A stretch of 7,637 nt of DNA from Sphaerochaetaceae bacterium (GCA_023231265.1 JALNVT010000122.1:1-7637), one strand, 5' to 3'. Shown: positions 1 to 6,240, counted from the first letter of the stretch. Numbers and translations: made by a program. Notes: a model not told the origin generated them from the sequence alone.

Positions 1-655
1 AGAATCCTCCATACAAATAATAATTGTCATTTTTAAATCCCACCTGAGCGTCCTGGACATCATAATATGATGGAAAAAAACCATCAACTTTTGATCGAAT
101 TAAAATGGATTTATATAAAGGATCATTGAGTCTTCCACTTCCTAATAGGCTCTCACTTAAAACAGCAATTCCTTCTTTAGCAAAGCGTGTTGTCGATATA
201 TTATAGAAACTTATAAGTTGACTCACATATTTTTGAAAAAATCCATTCTCGGTAGTCAATGTTAAAGCATGAGTCAATTCATGCCTAAATACGTTCAAGA
301 AATTATTATATTTATTTGAATTGAAACTGTTGCTATCTGTTATTGTGTCAAACATTACAATACGTGGTGTTTGGTATGCTGTAAAATAAGAATTGAACAT
401 TTGCCTTTGTGTTGTTACAACAACATAAAAACGTTGAGTTCTATTCAATGCAAAAGAAGTGATTATTTCATTATAGATGGATTCGCATTTTTCTTCTATC
501 AATGATGCAGATGCACTGCTTTCATCATTGTATATGATATCAAAATGCTCAGTTGAAACCATTTTCAAATCTTCAAGGCTCTCATATGAGGCCGAATTTA
601 TGTTTGCAAGTACGAAGAACAATATAATAAATGTTAAAATAAATTTTCTTTTCAT
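1..655 (-). CDS. Secreted peptidase MA-like metallopeptidase (gluzincin type), 3' part outside window
   Basis: This is a 218-residue N-terminal fragment; the gene continues beyond base 1. Residues 1-22 form a clear Sec signal peptide (basic MKRK, then a hydrophobic core, with likely cleavage after NINSA). There is no lipobox cysteine, so the product should be exported in soluble form. A zinc-binding HELTH motif (HExxH) lies at residues 125-129. A downstream KEGIA at 160-164 supplies the third ligand, E161, in the arrangement usual for the peptidase MA-like family (HExxH followed by an xxEGxA motif). The last visible residues, YYLYGGF, fit the next conserved block of that family. The substrate is unknown. 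In spirochaetes and Bacteroidetes such domains are often followed by beta-propeller repeats (family knowledge, not visible here). The start is the ATG before the signal peptide. No Shine-Dalgarno site precedes it. The GDPD gene ends 71 nt upstream on the same strand. Confidence 0.8.
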   Translation of the reverse strand, partial: MKRKFILTFIILFFVLANINSASYESLEDLKMVSTEHFDIIYNDESSASASLIEEKCESIYNEIITSFALNRTQRFYVVVTTQRQMFNSYFTAYQTPRIVMFDTITDSNSFNSNKYNNFLNVFRHELTHALTLTTENGFFQKYVSQLISFYNISTTRFAKEGIAVLSESLLGSGRLNDPLYKSILIRSKVDGFFPSYYDVQDAQVGFKNDNYYLYGGF

Positions 656-661
656 AATTTT

Positions 662-691
662 ATATTAATGATGTTTCAACAAAAGTATCAA
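662..691 (-). promoter_or_regulatory. Candidate promoter of the metallopeptidase gene, abutting its ATG
   Basis: On the minus strand, TTGATA (686-691, 5/6 to the -35 consensus) is followed by an 18-nt spacer and TAATAT (662-667, 4/6 to the -10). Only 6 nt separate the -10 from the ATG at 655, so transcription would begin at or next to the start codon. This agrees with the lack of a Shine-Dalgarno site. In AT-rich DNA such matches can arise by chance. Confidence 0.3.
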
Positions 692-726
692 TAAACTTTA
701 ACGATTTATCTAAACTTTGATGAATT

Positions 727-2466
727 TTATAATGAAACTTTGAAAAAGTTCAATAAATTCTCACTCTGCAATTGAAGTTGAGAACTGTTTACTGTTGATA
801 AAATTTTCTTGGGATAATTTGTTATCAATCCATCTACACCAAGTTCAAGATATCTGAATGCATCCTTTTCATCATTTACATTCCAAACAAATATCTGGTT
901 TTTGTTTTTATGAACCAACTCAACATTTTCTTCACTCGCAAATGACTGCTCAATAGCATATATATCAACACAATCATAGTTATACCAATTTCCTAAAGCA
1001 AATGCCAATAAATATACTGTTTTGCGTAAAGGATTCAAACGTTTGGCTTCTTTTAATATGGATATATCAAGACAAGCAATATAATGTCTTGAATAAAATG
1101 TCAGCAATCTTTCAACGGCTTGCACACATTCCTTCCCATTTCCATCTATAGGTTTTATCTCAATTATCAATTTGACATCTGGATTGATCATTGGAAGGAG
1201 ATCTTTCAACAGCATTATCTGACCAAATTCAGTTTTCTCTTCATTGTAAATTGGAATCTGTTTTATTTCATCATAGGTCATTTCATCTATAAATTTATCA
1301 ACTCCACCGAGTCTTTTCAAATTTGCATCATGTACAATGACGACCTGATTATCTTCTGTTAAGGTTACATCAAGTTCAATATATTCTGCACCTTCTGCTT
1401 GAGCTTTCATAAAAGCTTCTTTTGTATTTTCAAGTTCCTCACCACTTGCACCTCTATGTGCAACAACTGCAACATCAGATCTTACATCATTGTAAACTTG
1501 AAACCAACCAAGCATTGCCAGAATTACTATAACCACTGCAGCAACAGCAAGTTTCAACCATGAAGGAATATTGAATGCTTTATCATAATCTATTTTTAAG
1601 TCAAAGGGATTTTCATTTTCAAAATATAGCTCACCAAACAAATAGGTACCATAAACATTTGTAACTATATGATAAATTGTTGAGTTGATTATTGTCATCA
1701 AAGAGAAAACACCAACAAGAATTTTAAACAAAATACCATTGTTTATAAATCTACATATTCCATAGAAGAGATACTGAAAAGCTACGCATATTCCAAGCAT
1801 TATTGCACCAAGTACAACTATCTTGACAAGAGAAACGAACATATCTTTTTTGGTTTTCTTGATTAAATTTTTACTTGCCCTTCTTGCATCTCCATATTTC
1901 ATCTTACCAATCAGCATGTAGAAAAATACATATGCATTATGAATGACATATAAAATGAGAAATAGTGAAAGTATAATATAGATGAAGATGTATAAATTAT
2001 TCAAACGGACTGATTCAAGTATGAACGATGGTACATTGAGATTTTTGATAACAGGATTTTTATATATTATGTTGAAATAAGGAAGAGCAACCACTACATA
2101 CAAAAATAAACTTACATTTCTAAGTTTGAATACATCTTTGCTGTTCTCATAAGTTGCAATCAAAAGGGAATATAATGTGATTGACTTCTTGTTTTTCGAT
2201 GCAATATAGATGACAACCAATGCATTGAAATACATCAAAGTTGTTACAGTGATAATAAAGAGAATAACTAGGTCAATAACGATTGATAAAGGATGTCTTA
2301 AATATATTAAAAAATTCACTTCAGTAAGATTGTTTATTCCTGAAATTAGAATACTTATTTTGAAGATCCATTTAAGAATTGGTACCAAAACACCATAGCA
2401 AAGGAGGTTAAATGACAGTTGGAAGAGAGTCAATGTTTTTAAATTTTTATACATATATCTAATCAT
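727..2466 (-). CDS. Membrane-anchored glycerophosphodiester phosphodiesterase (GPDPase_memb + GDPD)
   Basis: This 579-residue protein has two parts. Residues 1-325 hold about seven hydrophobic segments (near 12-40, 60-88, 115-135, 157-187, 212-235, 247-270 and 303-323), matching the membrane domain that precedes GDPD in a family best known from Firmicutes. Residues 332-555 are a GDPD TIM barrel: AHRGA (H337, R338), LENT (345-348), the metal ligands E364 and D366 in ELDVTLTED, H379 in VHD, EIK (436-438), and the closing GVDGLITNYP (543-552). All expected catalytic residues are present. The family hydrolyses glycerophosphodiesters to sn-glycerol 3-phosphate and an alcohol. The last hydrophobic segment sits just before the barrel, so the catalytic domain is membrane-tethered; its side is not decided by sequence alone. 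The ATG at 2466 is chosen because AAGGAGAT precedes it by about 11 nt. A second ATG four codons in is less well placed. The 20 or so residues after the barrel form an unremarkable tail. Confidence 0.9.
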   Translation of the reverse strand: MIRYMYKNLKTLTLFQLSFNLLCYGVLVPILKWIFKISILISGINNLTEVNFLIYLRHPLSIVIDLVILFIITVTTLMYFNALVVIYIASKNKKSITLYSLLIATYENSKDVFKLRNVSLFLYVVVALPYFNIIYKNPVIKNLNVPSFILESVRLNNLYIFIYIILSLFLILYVIHNAYVFFYMLIGKMKYGDARRASKNLIKKTKKDMFVSLVKIVVLGAIMLGICVAFQYLFYGICRFINNGILFKILVGVFSLMTIINSTIYHIVTNVYGTYLFGELYFENENPFDLKIDYDKAFNIPSWLKLAVAAVVIVILAMLGWFQVYNDVRSDVAVVAHRGASGEELENTKEAFMKAQAEGAEYIELDVTLTEDNQVVIVHDANLKRLGGVDKFIDEMTYDEIKQIPIYNEEKTEFGQIMLLKDLLPMINPDVKLIIEIKPIDGNGKECVQAVERLLTFYSRHYIACLDISILKEAKRLNPLRKTVYLLAFALGNWYNYDCVDIYAIEQSFASEENVELVHKNKNQIFVWNVNDEKDAFRYLELGVDGLITNYPKKILSTVNSSQLQLQSENLLNFFKVSL

Positions 2467-2512
2467 TGACTTATACGATCTCCTTCATTTGAGTTATTCA
2501 ATACAAATAAAC

Positions 2513-2521
2513 ATTCTACCA
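2513..2521 (-). promoter_or_regulatory. Candidate extended -10 element for the GDPD gene
   Basis: On the minus strand, TGGTAGAAT reads as an extended -10 (TGn plus TAGAAT, 5/6 to TATAAT). The hexamer 17 nt upstream (TGGAAT) is a poor -35, as is common with extended -10 promoters. Transcription would start about 40 nt before the ATG at 2466 and include its AAGGAGAT ribosome binding site. Confidence 0.3.
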
Positions 2522-2573
2522 AATGTGACATTGTTATTCCATAAAAGGTTAATTAAAACGCAATAAAATCGCT

Positions 2574-2626
2574 AAAATAATAAATAAAATGCAATAATGT
2601 GAGTCATTTGACACAAAATTATTGCA
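2574..2626 (-). terminator. Intrinsic terminator-like hairpin after the seven-gene operon
   Basis: Reading the minus strand, a 9-bp perfect inverted repeat (TGCAATAAT at 2618-2626, ATTATTGCA at 2590-2598) can be extended inside by GTG/CAC after a 3-nt bulge. A T-rich tract, TTTTATTTATTATTTT (2574-2589), follows at once. It lies about 65 nt past the stop of the second transporter gene and upstream of the GDPD gene's own promoter candidate, where an operon end would be expected. The stem is AT-rich, so termination may be partial. Confidence 0.55.
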
Positions 2627-2651
2627 ATTCATTCATTGATAATAGTTTTCG

Positions 2652-2676
2652 CACTCTCCAAATACGAACAAGAGTG
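2652..2676. repeat. Small inverted repeat in the operon 3' untranslated region
   Basis: CACTCT (2652-2657) and AGAGTG (2671-2676) form a perfect 6-bp inverted repeat with a 13-nt loop, 16 nt past the stop of the second transporter gene. No T-run follows on the minus strand, so it is not a standard intrinsic terminator. It could be a 3' stabilising hairpin. Confidence 0.35.
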
Positions 2677-2691
2677 TTTAAAACAAATACT

Positions 2692-3237
2692 TTAAGTTGG
2701 TAGTTTCAGGACAATTCCAAGAATAGCTCCAATGACAATCCACACAACAGGGTGAATTTTTTTCAGTTTTCTGTAAAGAAAAAATACTATAATAAAAATT
2801 ACTGATTCAGTAATTCTTATTGAAGAACCATTGTACAAGCTGAGCACAAATATATTCGAAACGGCAAAACATATAAGAGCTAAAACAGTAGGACGCAATC
2901 CATAGAAACTATTCTTCACATACCATTGTTTATCAAAATGAGTGAGGAATTTTGCTATAATAACAATTATGATTACACTTGGTGTCACAAGACCAATAGT
3001 TGCAGTCAGACCTCCAAAAATTCCTATTGTTTTGAAACCTGTGTATGTTGCCATATTTATTCCCATTGGACCTGGTGTGGATTGTGATATTGCAATCATA
3101 TCGGCCACATCAGCACTGGTTATCCAAGTCGGAAAATTTACACTCATCTGATATAAAAAAGGAATTGTTGCAAGTCCACCACCGATAGCAAACAGGCCTA
3201 TCTTAAAGAACTCCCAGTAAAGTAAGAGGTAAAGCAT
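2692..3237 (-). CDS. Chromate transporter family protein, short-chain subunit 2
   Basis: This 181-residue integral membrane protein is one single-domain half of a CHR-family pair. An N-terminal IGLFAIGGGLATIPFL block (about residues 13-28) and SQSTPGPMGIN (51-61) are the family signature. Several hydrophobic helices follow, up to the end at KLPT. Short-chain CHR proteins usually work as adjacent pairs of about 180-200 residues; the family exports chromate in some bacteria, but the natural substrate is often unknown. I start it at the ATG at 3237, not at the in-frame TTG one codon earlier. GGAGGT lies 8 nt before the ATG, and the upstream subunit's TGA overlaps the ATG by one base (TGATG). This arrangement predicts tight coupling and roughly equal amounts of the two subunits. 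Confidence 0.88.
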   Translation of the reverse strand: MLYLLLYWEFFKIGLFAIGGGLATIPFLYQMSVNFPTWITSADVADMIAISQSTPGPMGINMATYTGFKTIGIFGGLTATIGLVTPSVIIIVIIAKFLTHFDKQWYVKNSFYGLRPTVLALICFAVSNIFVLSLYNGSSIRITESVIFIIVFFLYRKLKKIHPVVWIVIGAILGIVLKLPT

Positions 3238-3821
3238 CAAGAGTTACCTCCATTTGTTTTGGATATTTTCTTCAATGCACTTGTTAGAAGACCTAAAACT
3301 ATACCAATCAAGACAACAAGAATTGTTGATACCTTCAAAAGAAATAAAGAAATCAATATTGCAATAAATATAGCAATTGTTGTTTTATCTACAATGCTCT
3401 TTTTAGATAGTTTTATAATTGAATTTGTTATCATGGCACAGACAGTAACTCTTATACCAGAGAATGCCATGCTTACATATTGATTGTCTTGAAAATTTGT
3501 TAGAACAGCAGCAATAGCTGTAATTATAACCAGAGATGGAAAAACCATTCCGAGTGTAGCAGCAATAGCTCCTTTTACACCTCTCTCTTTATAGCCAATA
3601 AATGTTGAAACATTCACTGCAATAATTCCAGGGGTGCACTGTGACAATGAGTAATAGTCTAAAATTTCTGTATCATCAGCCCATTTATTCTTTTGGACAA
3701 CTTCCCTTTCTAAGAATGGAAGCATGGCATAGCCTCCTCCAAAAGTAATGACTCCTATAGATGCAAATGTTCTAAATAATTTAAATAAAGATGTTTTATC
3801 ATTATTGATGTCTTTTTTCAT
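3237..3821 (-). CDS. Chromate transporter family protein, short-chain subunit 1
   Basis: This 194-residue membrane protein carries the CHR signature: FGGGYAMLP at residues 27-35 followed by LEREVV, SQCTPG at 60-65, and an NVSTFIGYKERGVKGA stretch just after it. The rest is mostly hydrophobic helix, ending in a short basic tail. It is the expected partner of the next gene, with which it overlaps by one base. Pairs of this type probably form heteromers (family knowledge). The only plausible start is the ATG at 3821; the next Met is inside the signature. That ATG has no recognisable Shine-Dalgarno site and lies 4 nt past the ribonuclease HI stop, so it may depend on terminating ribosomes. Nothing nearby (no regulator, reductase or resistance gene) points to chromate as the real substrate. 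Confidence 0.88.
   Translation of the reverse strand: MKKDINNDKTSLFKLFRTFASIGVITFGGGYAMLPFLEREVVQKNKWADDTEILDYYSLSQCTPGIIAVNVSTFIGYKERGVKGAIAATLGMVFPSLVIITAIAAVLTNFQDNQYVSMAFSGIRVTVCAMITNSIIKLSKKSIVDKTTIAIFIAILISLFLLKVSTILVVLIGIVLGLLTSALKKISKTNGGNS
3246..3251 (-). promoter_or_regulatory. Ribosome binding site GGAGGT of transporter subunit 2
   Basis: GGAGGT on the minus strand is 8 nt before the ATG at 3237. It encodes the Gly-Gly near the C-terminus of the upstream subunit (…NGGNS). It decides the ATG over the TTG at 3240. Confidence 0.75.
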
Positions 3822-3825
3822 GAGT

Positions 3826-4275
3826 TTATTTTAGTTTGTCCATTTCCAGGTTAACTAAAGTATCACATCTTTCATTTCCATAAATTCCAGCATGTCCTTT
3901 AACCCATTGATATTTAACTGGTAACTGAGAATTTAATCTATCCAATTCAACCCACAGTTCTTTATTTTTAACTGGCTTTTTGGCTGCAGTTTTCCAACCA
4001 TTTTTCTTCCAGTTGATTACCCATGATGAGATACCATTTTTAACATATTGACTGTCTGTATTTACAATAATTGATTGCGCATCTGTTGCTACACAAGCTT
4101 TCAGTGCGTTTATTACAGCAGTTAATTCCATTTTATTGTTTGTGGTAAAAATATCACCACCACTTTGTTCAGTTATAAATTTTCCATCAGCACTGAATAC
4201 AAAAGCCCAACCACCTACTCCTGGATTGCCACTGCATCCACCATCTGTGTAAATTTCAATATTTTTATAACTCAT
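3826..4275 (-). CDS. rnhA: Ribonuclease HI
   Basis: This 149-residue protein is about the length of bacterial RNase HI and cleaves the RNA strand of RNA:DNA hybrids in the cytoplasm (R-loops, leftover primers). All catalytic positions are visible: D11 in YTDGGCSGNPG, E50 in NNKMELTAV, D74 in VNTDSQY, H128 in VKGHAG and D138 in NERCDTL. The basic handle typical of the E. coli type is present (about 84-107, with SWVINWKKNGW and KTAAKK), which aids hybrid binding. It begins 3 nt after the parvulin stop, and its AAGGA site lies in the last codons of that gene. The transporter subunit 1 gene follows 4 nt after its own stop. Confidence 0.96.
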   Translation of the reverse strand: MSYKNIEIYTDGGCSGNPGVGGWAFVFSADGKFITEQSGGDIFTTNNKMELTAVINALKACVATDAQSIIVNTDSQYVKNGISSWVINWKKNGWKTAAKKPVKNKELWVELDRLNSQLPVKYQWVKGHAGIYGNERCDTLVNLEMDKLK

Positions 4276-4278
4276 TAA

Positions 4279-4557
4279 TTAATCCTTCATTCCTGTTTTC
4301 TTTATTATATGGTATCCAAATTGAGTTCTAACTGGATCACTTATTCTACCATAAGCCATTTTTTTTACTGCATTTTCAAATGGAGCTACCATTTGTCCAG
4401 GTTTGAACCATCCTAGATCGCCACCTTTACTTTTTGAGGGACAAGTTGAATAACGTCTTGCCAATTGACCAAAGTTAGCTCCACCTTTTGCCTCTTTTGC
4501 AATCTTCATGGCTAAGTTTTTATCTTTAACCAAAATATGCGATGCTCTATATTCCAT
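4279..4557 (-). CDS. Cytoplasmic PpiC-type parvulin peptidyl-prolyl cis-trans isomerase
   Basis: At 92 residues this is a free-standing parvulin domain, close in size to E. coli PpiC (Par10). Active-site features are visible: H7 in ASHILV, C39 in RRYSTCPS, the GGDLGWFKPGQMV loop (45-57), F60, and F80 and H83 in QFGYHII. There is no signal peptide or membrane segment, so it acts in the cytoplasm, catalysing cis-trans isomerisation of X-Pro bonds in folding proteins. It overlaps the end of the CYTH gene by 11 nt. Its AGAGGA site (4565-4570) is 7 nt before the ATG and within that gene. E. coli names the similar protein ppiC, but I leave the symbol empty because orthology is not shown. Confidence 0.93.
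   Translation of the reverse strand: MEYRASHILVKDKNLAMKIAKEAKGGANFGQLARRYSTCPSKSKGGDLGWFKPGQMVAPFENAVKKMAYGRISDPVRTQFGYHIIKKTGMKD
4283..4287 (-). promoter_or_regulatory. Ribosome binding site AAGGA of rnhA, embedded in the parvulin C-terminal codons
   Basis: On the minus strand the sequence AAG GAT TAA ends the parvulin gene (Lys-Asp-stop). Its AAGGA lies 7 nt before the rnhA ATG. The same Lys-Asp-stop arrangement occurs at the junction near 5146. Confidence 0.7.
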
Positions 4558-5143
4558 AATTCATTCCTCTTTGTTCATTTAACATATCACGATAATAACG
4601 TTTTTCAATATCAGTTTCTTGTAATCCAAACATATGTAGTGCAGCAATCAAATCTTTCTTAAGATTTTCAACTTCATCATATGAAAGTTTCTTTTCAACT
4701 GTAAATTCCATTTCCAAAAACCATCCAAGTGGTTTGACATCAAGCACTTCAATATGAAGGGGGAAAATGAATTGATCATACATAAAAGAATAACCACTCT
4801 TTTCTTTTAAAAGAGTTATTTTATAACCCAGAGCTTTAAACATTTCAACCGATGTTTCAAAATTTTTGCCTTCACTTTCTATTTCAAATTCTTCGTTTTC
4901 TTCTATTCCATTTTTAGATAGCTTGTTTTTAGCAGTAATTATAAGAGTACTTTTAAGATCATTCTTATCTAGACCTTTTTTTTCAAGTCGACATCTAACA
5001 GAAGGTTCAGATATTCTATTAGTTAGATAAATATCTCTCTTTTCTTGAAAACACTCCTGACTTACGCCAAGAGTGTTTCTTATATTAGAGAGAATCACAT
5101 CAAGTTCTTTTACATGTGCTTTCAGTTCAATCTCTGCAACCAT
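4547..5143 (-). CDS. CYTH-domain protein (class IV adenylate cyclase / triphosphatase-like)
   Basis: This 198-residue protein has the CYTH tunnel-fold signature at its very N-terminus: E4, E6 and K8 in AEIELKAHV (ExExK). It is followed by RDIYL (36-40), R50 and R52 in VRCRLEKK, a lysine-rich strand near 72, IEVLDVKPLG (131-140) and WFLEMEF (141-147) with paired acidic residues, and a C-terminal IEKRYYRDML like the end of CyaB-type proteins. CYTH enzymes act on triphosphates with divalent metal; the known activities are ATP cyclisation, thiamine triphosphate hydrolysis and inorganic triphosphate hydrolysis. Sequence alone does not choose among them. The usual K-x-R-x-x-Y strand reads KEKSGY here (113-118), with Lys for Arg. 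I use the ATG at 5143, because GGAAGGA ends 6 nt before it. An in-frame TTG at 5158 would add five residues ahead of the conserved start and overlap the upstream gene. Confidence 0.85.
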   Translation of the reverse strand: MVAEIELKAHVKELDVILSNIRNTLGVSQECFQEKRDIYLTNRISEPSVRCRLEKKGLDKNDLKSTLIITAKNKLSKNGIEENEEFEIESEGKNFETSVEMFKALGYKITLLKEKSGYSFMYDQFIFPLHIEVLDVKPLGWFLEMEFTVEKKLSYDEVENLKKDLIAALHMFGLQETDIEKRYYRDMLNEQRGMNYGI

Positions 5144-5145
5144 AT

Positions 5146-5922
5146 TTAATCCTTCCAAGGGAATATCATACCCTTCAAAGTTCTGTGACCAACTGCCTCT
5201 TTCTCATCATAAAGAATTTCTTCCCATGGAACCTCTTTAGGACTTACATCTTCATGCTCTTCTAAATAGTTTATACGCATCAGCAACAATTTAAACGCGT
5301 CCATGTTTGCAAGTGTTATACCTGTTCCGTTGAACAGAAGTCCAGCAGTAACTACAGTCAATGCAAATTGAATCAAGTTATAAAATAATAAAAATACTGA
5401 TGTTCCGAGATTTCCAAGAGCCATAATAAAACATTTTTTTAAAGTCTTTAAAGGTTTATCTCCAGAAAAATTGACCATCAAAGGTAGATAATATTGAGAT
5501 GCCATTAAAAATGTTATAAATACCCATATCAAAATTATGCTGATACTGAGACCAATAAATGTACCCATTGAATAGTAAAAAGGTATTACAAGTAAAGCAA
5601 GAATAGCCATAAAGAGATACAGTAAGAACAGTCCAAATCCATGTCTCCAAAATAGTCTCAGTCCTTCTTTATAACCGGCAAACCCTTCTCTTTTGTAATT
5701 ACTGTAATCATAAGTGGTTTTTGCTACACCTATACTGTGAAAAGCTAAAAGAAACAATGCTGCTAAAACTAATAAATAGTTCAATGACGCAACTCCTGTA
5801 GCATTCCCTAAATCTAGTGTAAATAGAACAAGCACTACAATATATCCTAAGTTTGAAACTACAAGCCCAATTAGGTTATCCCAAGCATCAAAAAATGCTT
5901 TCTTAATTAAGAATCCAATCAT
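5146..5922 (-). CDS. Unrecognised integral membrane protein
   Basis: I do not recognise this 258-residue protein with confidence. Residues 1-200 hold five or six hydrophobic segments (about 17-37, 47-67, 95-116, 120-150 and 171-197). A hydrophilic loop at 70-95 is rich in Tyr, Lys and Arg (TYDYSNYKREGF). The last 40 or so residues are soluble and strongly acidic (EEHEDVSPKE, WEEILYDEKEA) and end in LKGMIFPWKD. The layout recalls multi-pass proteins of the YesL/DUF624 kind, but no diagnostic motif backs this. AGGA lies 6 nt before the ATG. The zinc-ribbon gene ends 15 nt upstream and the CYTH gene starts 2 nt downstream, so it is translated from the same messenger as both. The acidic tail is probably cytoplasmic and could bind a partner. 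Confidence 0.8.
   Translation of the reverse strand: MIGFLIKKAFFDAWDNLIGLVVSNLGYIVVLVLFTLDLGNATGVASLNYLLVLAALFLLAFHSIGVAKTTYDYSNYKREGFAGYKEGLRLFWRHGFGLFLLYLFMAILALLVIPFYYSMGTFIGLSISIILIWVFITFLMASQYYLPLMVNFSGDKPLKTLKKCFIMALGNLGTSVFLLFYNLIQFALTVVTAGLLFNGTGITLANMDAFKLLLMRINYLEEHEDVSPKEVPWEEILYDEKEAVGHRTLKGMIFPWKD
5150..5156 (-). promoter_or_regulatory. Ribosome binding site GGAAGGA of the CYTH gene
   Basis: On the minus strand GGAAGGA lies 6 nt before the ATG at 5143. It overlaps the final Trp-Lys-Asp codons of the membrane protein, whose TAA ends 2 nt before that ATG. It supports the ATG over the TTG at 5158. Confidence 0.7.
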
Positions 5923-5937
5923 AAATATTCCTATTGT

Positions 5938-6150
5938 TTAGTTAATAAAGAGGTCAAGTATGTTCATTCCTGTAGAAGATTGTTTTTTATACAATTCAGT
6001 GAATCCACAGTTTGCACAACTTACTGTAACGAATTTTTTATTTTGAACATCAAATATTTTTGCAAAGTTTCCACCAGTTGCTTGAAACACATCACTTTCA
6101 TAATGTTCACATCCACATTTAGGGCAAACGTACTTAATTTTTTGACTCAT
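5938..6150 (-). CDS. Small zinc-ribbon protein (DUF2082 / zinc_ribbon_13-like)
   Basis: This 70-residue protein has two CxxC knuckles, C9/C12 (VCPKCGC) and C45/C48 (SCANCGF), that should bind one zinc ion. Between them lie TGGNF (25-29) and FDVQNKKFVTV (33-43). CGFTELYKK follows the second pair, and a hydrophobic NILDLFIN ends the protein. This order matches the short family annotated as a predicted nucleic-acid-binding Zn-ribbon, whose function is not established. It is the first gene of the minus-strand operon. AAGGAAG (6160-6166) stands 9 nt before the ATG, and promoter candidates lie just beyond in the divergent spacer. Confidence 0.87.
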   Translation of the reverse strand: MSQKIKYVCPKCGCEHYESDVFQATGGNFAKIFDVQNKKFVTVSCANCGFTELYKKQSSTGMNILDLFIN

Positions 6151-6195
6151 TTTTAAACTCTTCCTTCTTATTATTTGATTTTAGTATGTTTAAAC

Positions 6196-6224
6196 AAAAT
6201 AGCATATTAGCCATGAATTTACAA
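6196..6224 (-). promoter_or_regulatory. Candidate promoter of the seven-gene operon
   Basis: On the minus strand TTGTAA (6219-6224, 4/6) is followed by a 17-nt spacer and TATTTT (6196-6201, 4/6). Transcription would begin near 6189, leaving a leader of about 40 nt that contains the AAGGAAG site. The 10-bp palindrome TGTTTAAACA (6187-6196) would sit at the transcription start. Matches are moderate and the region is very AT-rich. Confidence 0.3.
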
Positions 6225-6240
6225 TTAAAAACACTGCAAA

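Noticed and set aside
477..668. Plus-strand open frame of 63 codons
   Set aside because: It is antisense to the metallopeptidase, whose signal peptide and HELTH motif are clear; the plus-strand product has no motif or ribosome binding site.
692..718. Direct repeat TAAACTTT at 692-699 and 711-718
   Set aside because: Two 8-bp copies in AT-rich intergenic DNA are within chance expectation; there is no third copy and no dyad.
1120..1362. Plus-strand open frame of 80 codons
   Set aside because: It lies opposite the conserved GDPD barrel and its product looks like random AT-rich translation.
2942..3483. Plus-strand open frames opposite the two transporter genes
   Set aside because: They mirror the hydrophobic codons of the CHR genes and have no SD or family match.
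2692..3821. The two CHR genes as one long-chain gene split by a frameshift
   Set aside because: Each has its own complete signature and normal short-chain length, and a strong GGAGGT stands before the second ATG; paired short-chain genes are a known arrangement.
5144..5158. In-frame TTG at 5158 as start of the CYTH gene
   Set aside because: It would overlap the upstream gene, sits on the SD itself, and adds residues before the conserved ExExK start; the ATG at 5143 has GGAAGGA at 6 nt.
5456..5650. Second minus-strand frame inside the unassigned membrane protein
   Set aside because: It lies wholly within a well-formed 258-codon gene in another frame, with no SD.
6187..6196. Palindrome TGTTTAAACA as a stand-alone operator
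   Set aside because: A 10-bp palindrome made almost only of A and T is weak evidence; noted only because it would sit at the operon's candidate start point.
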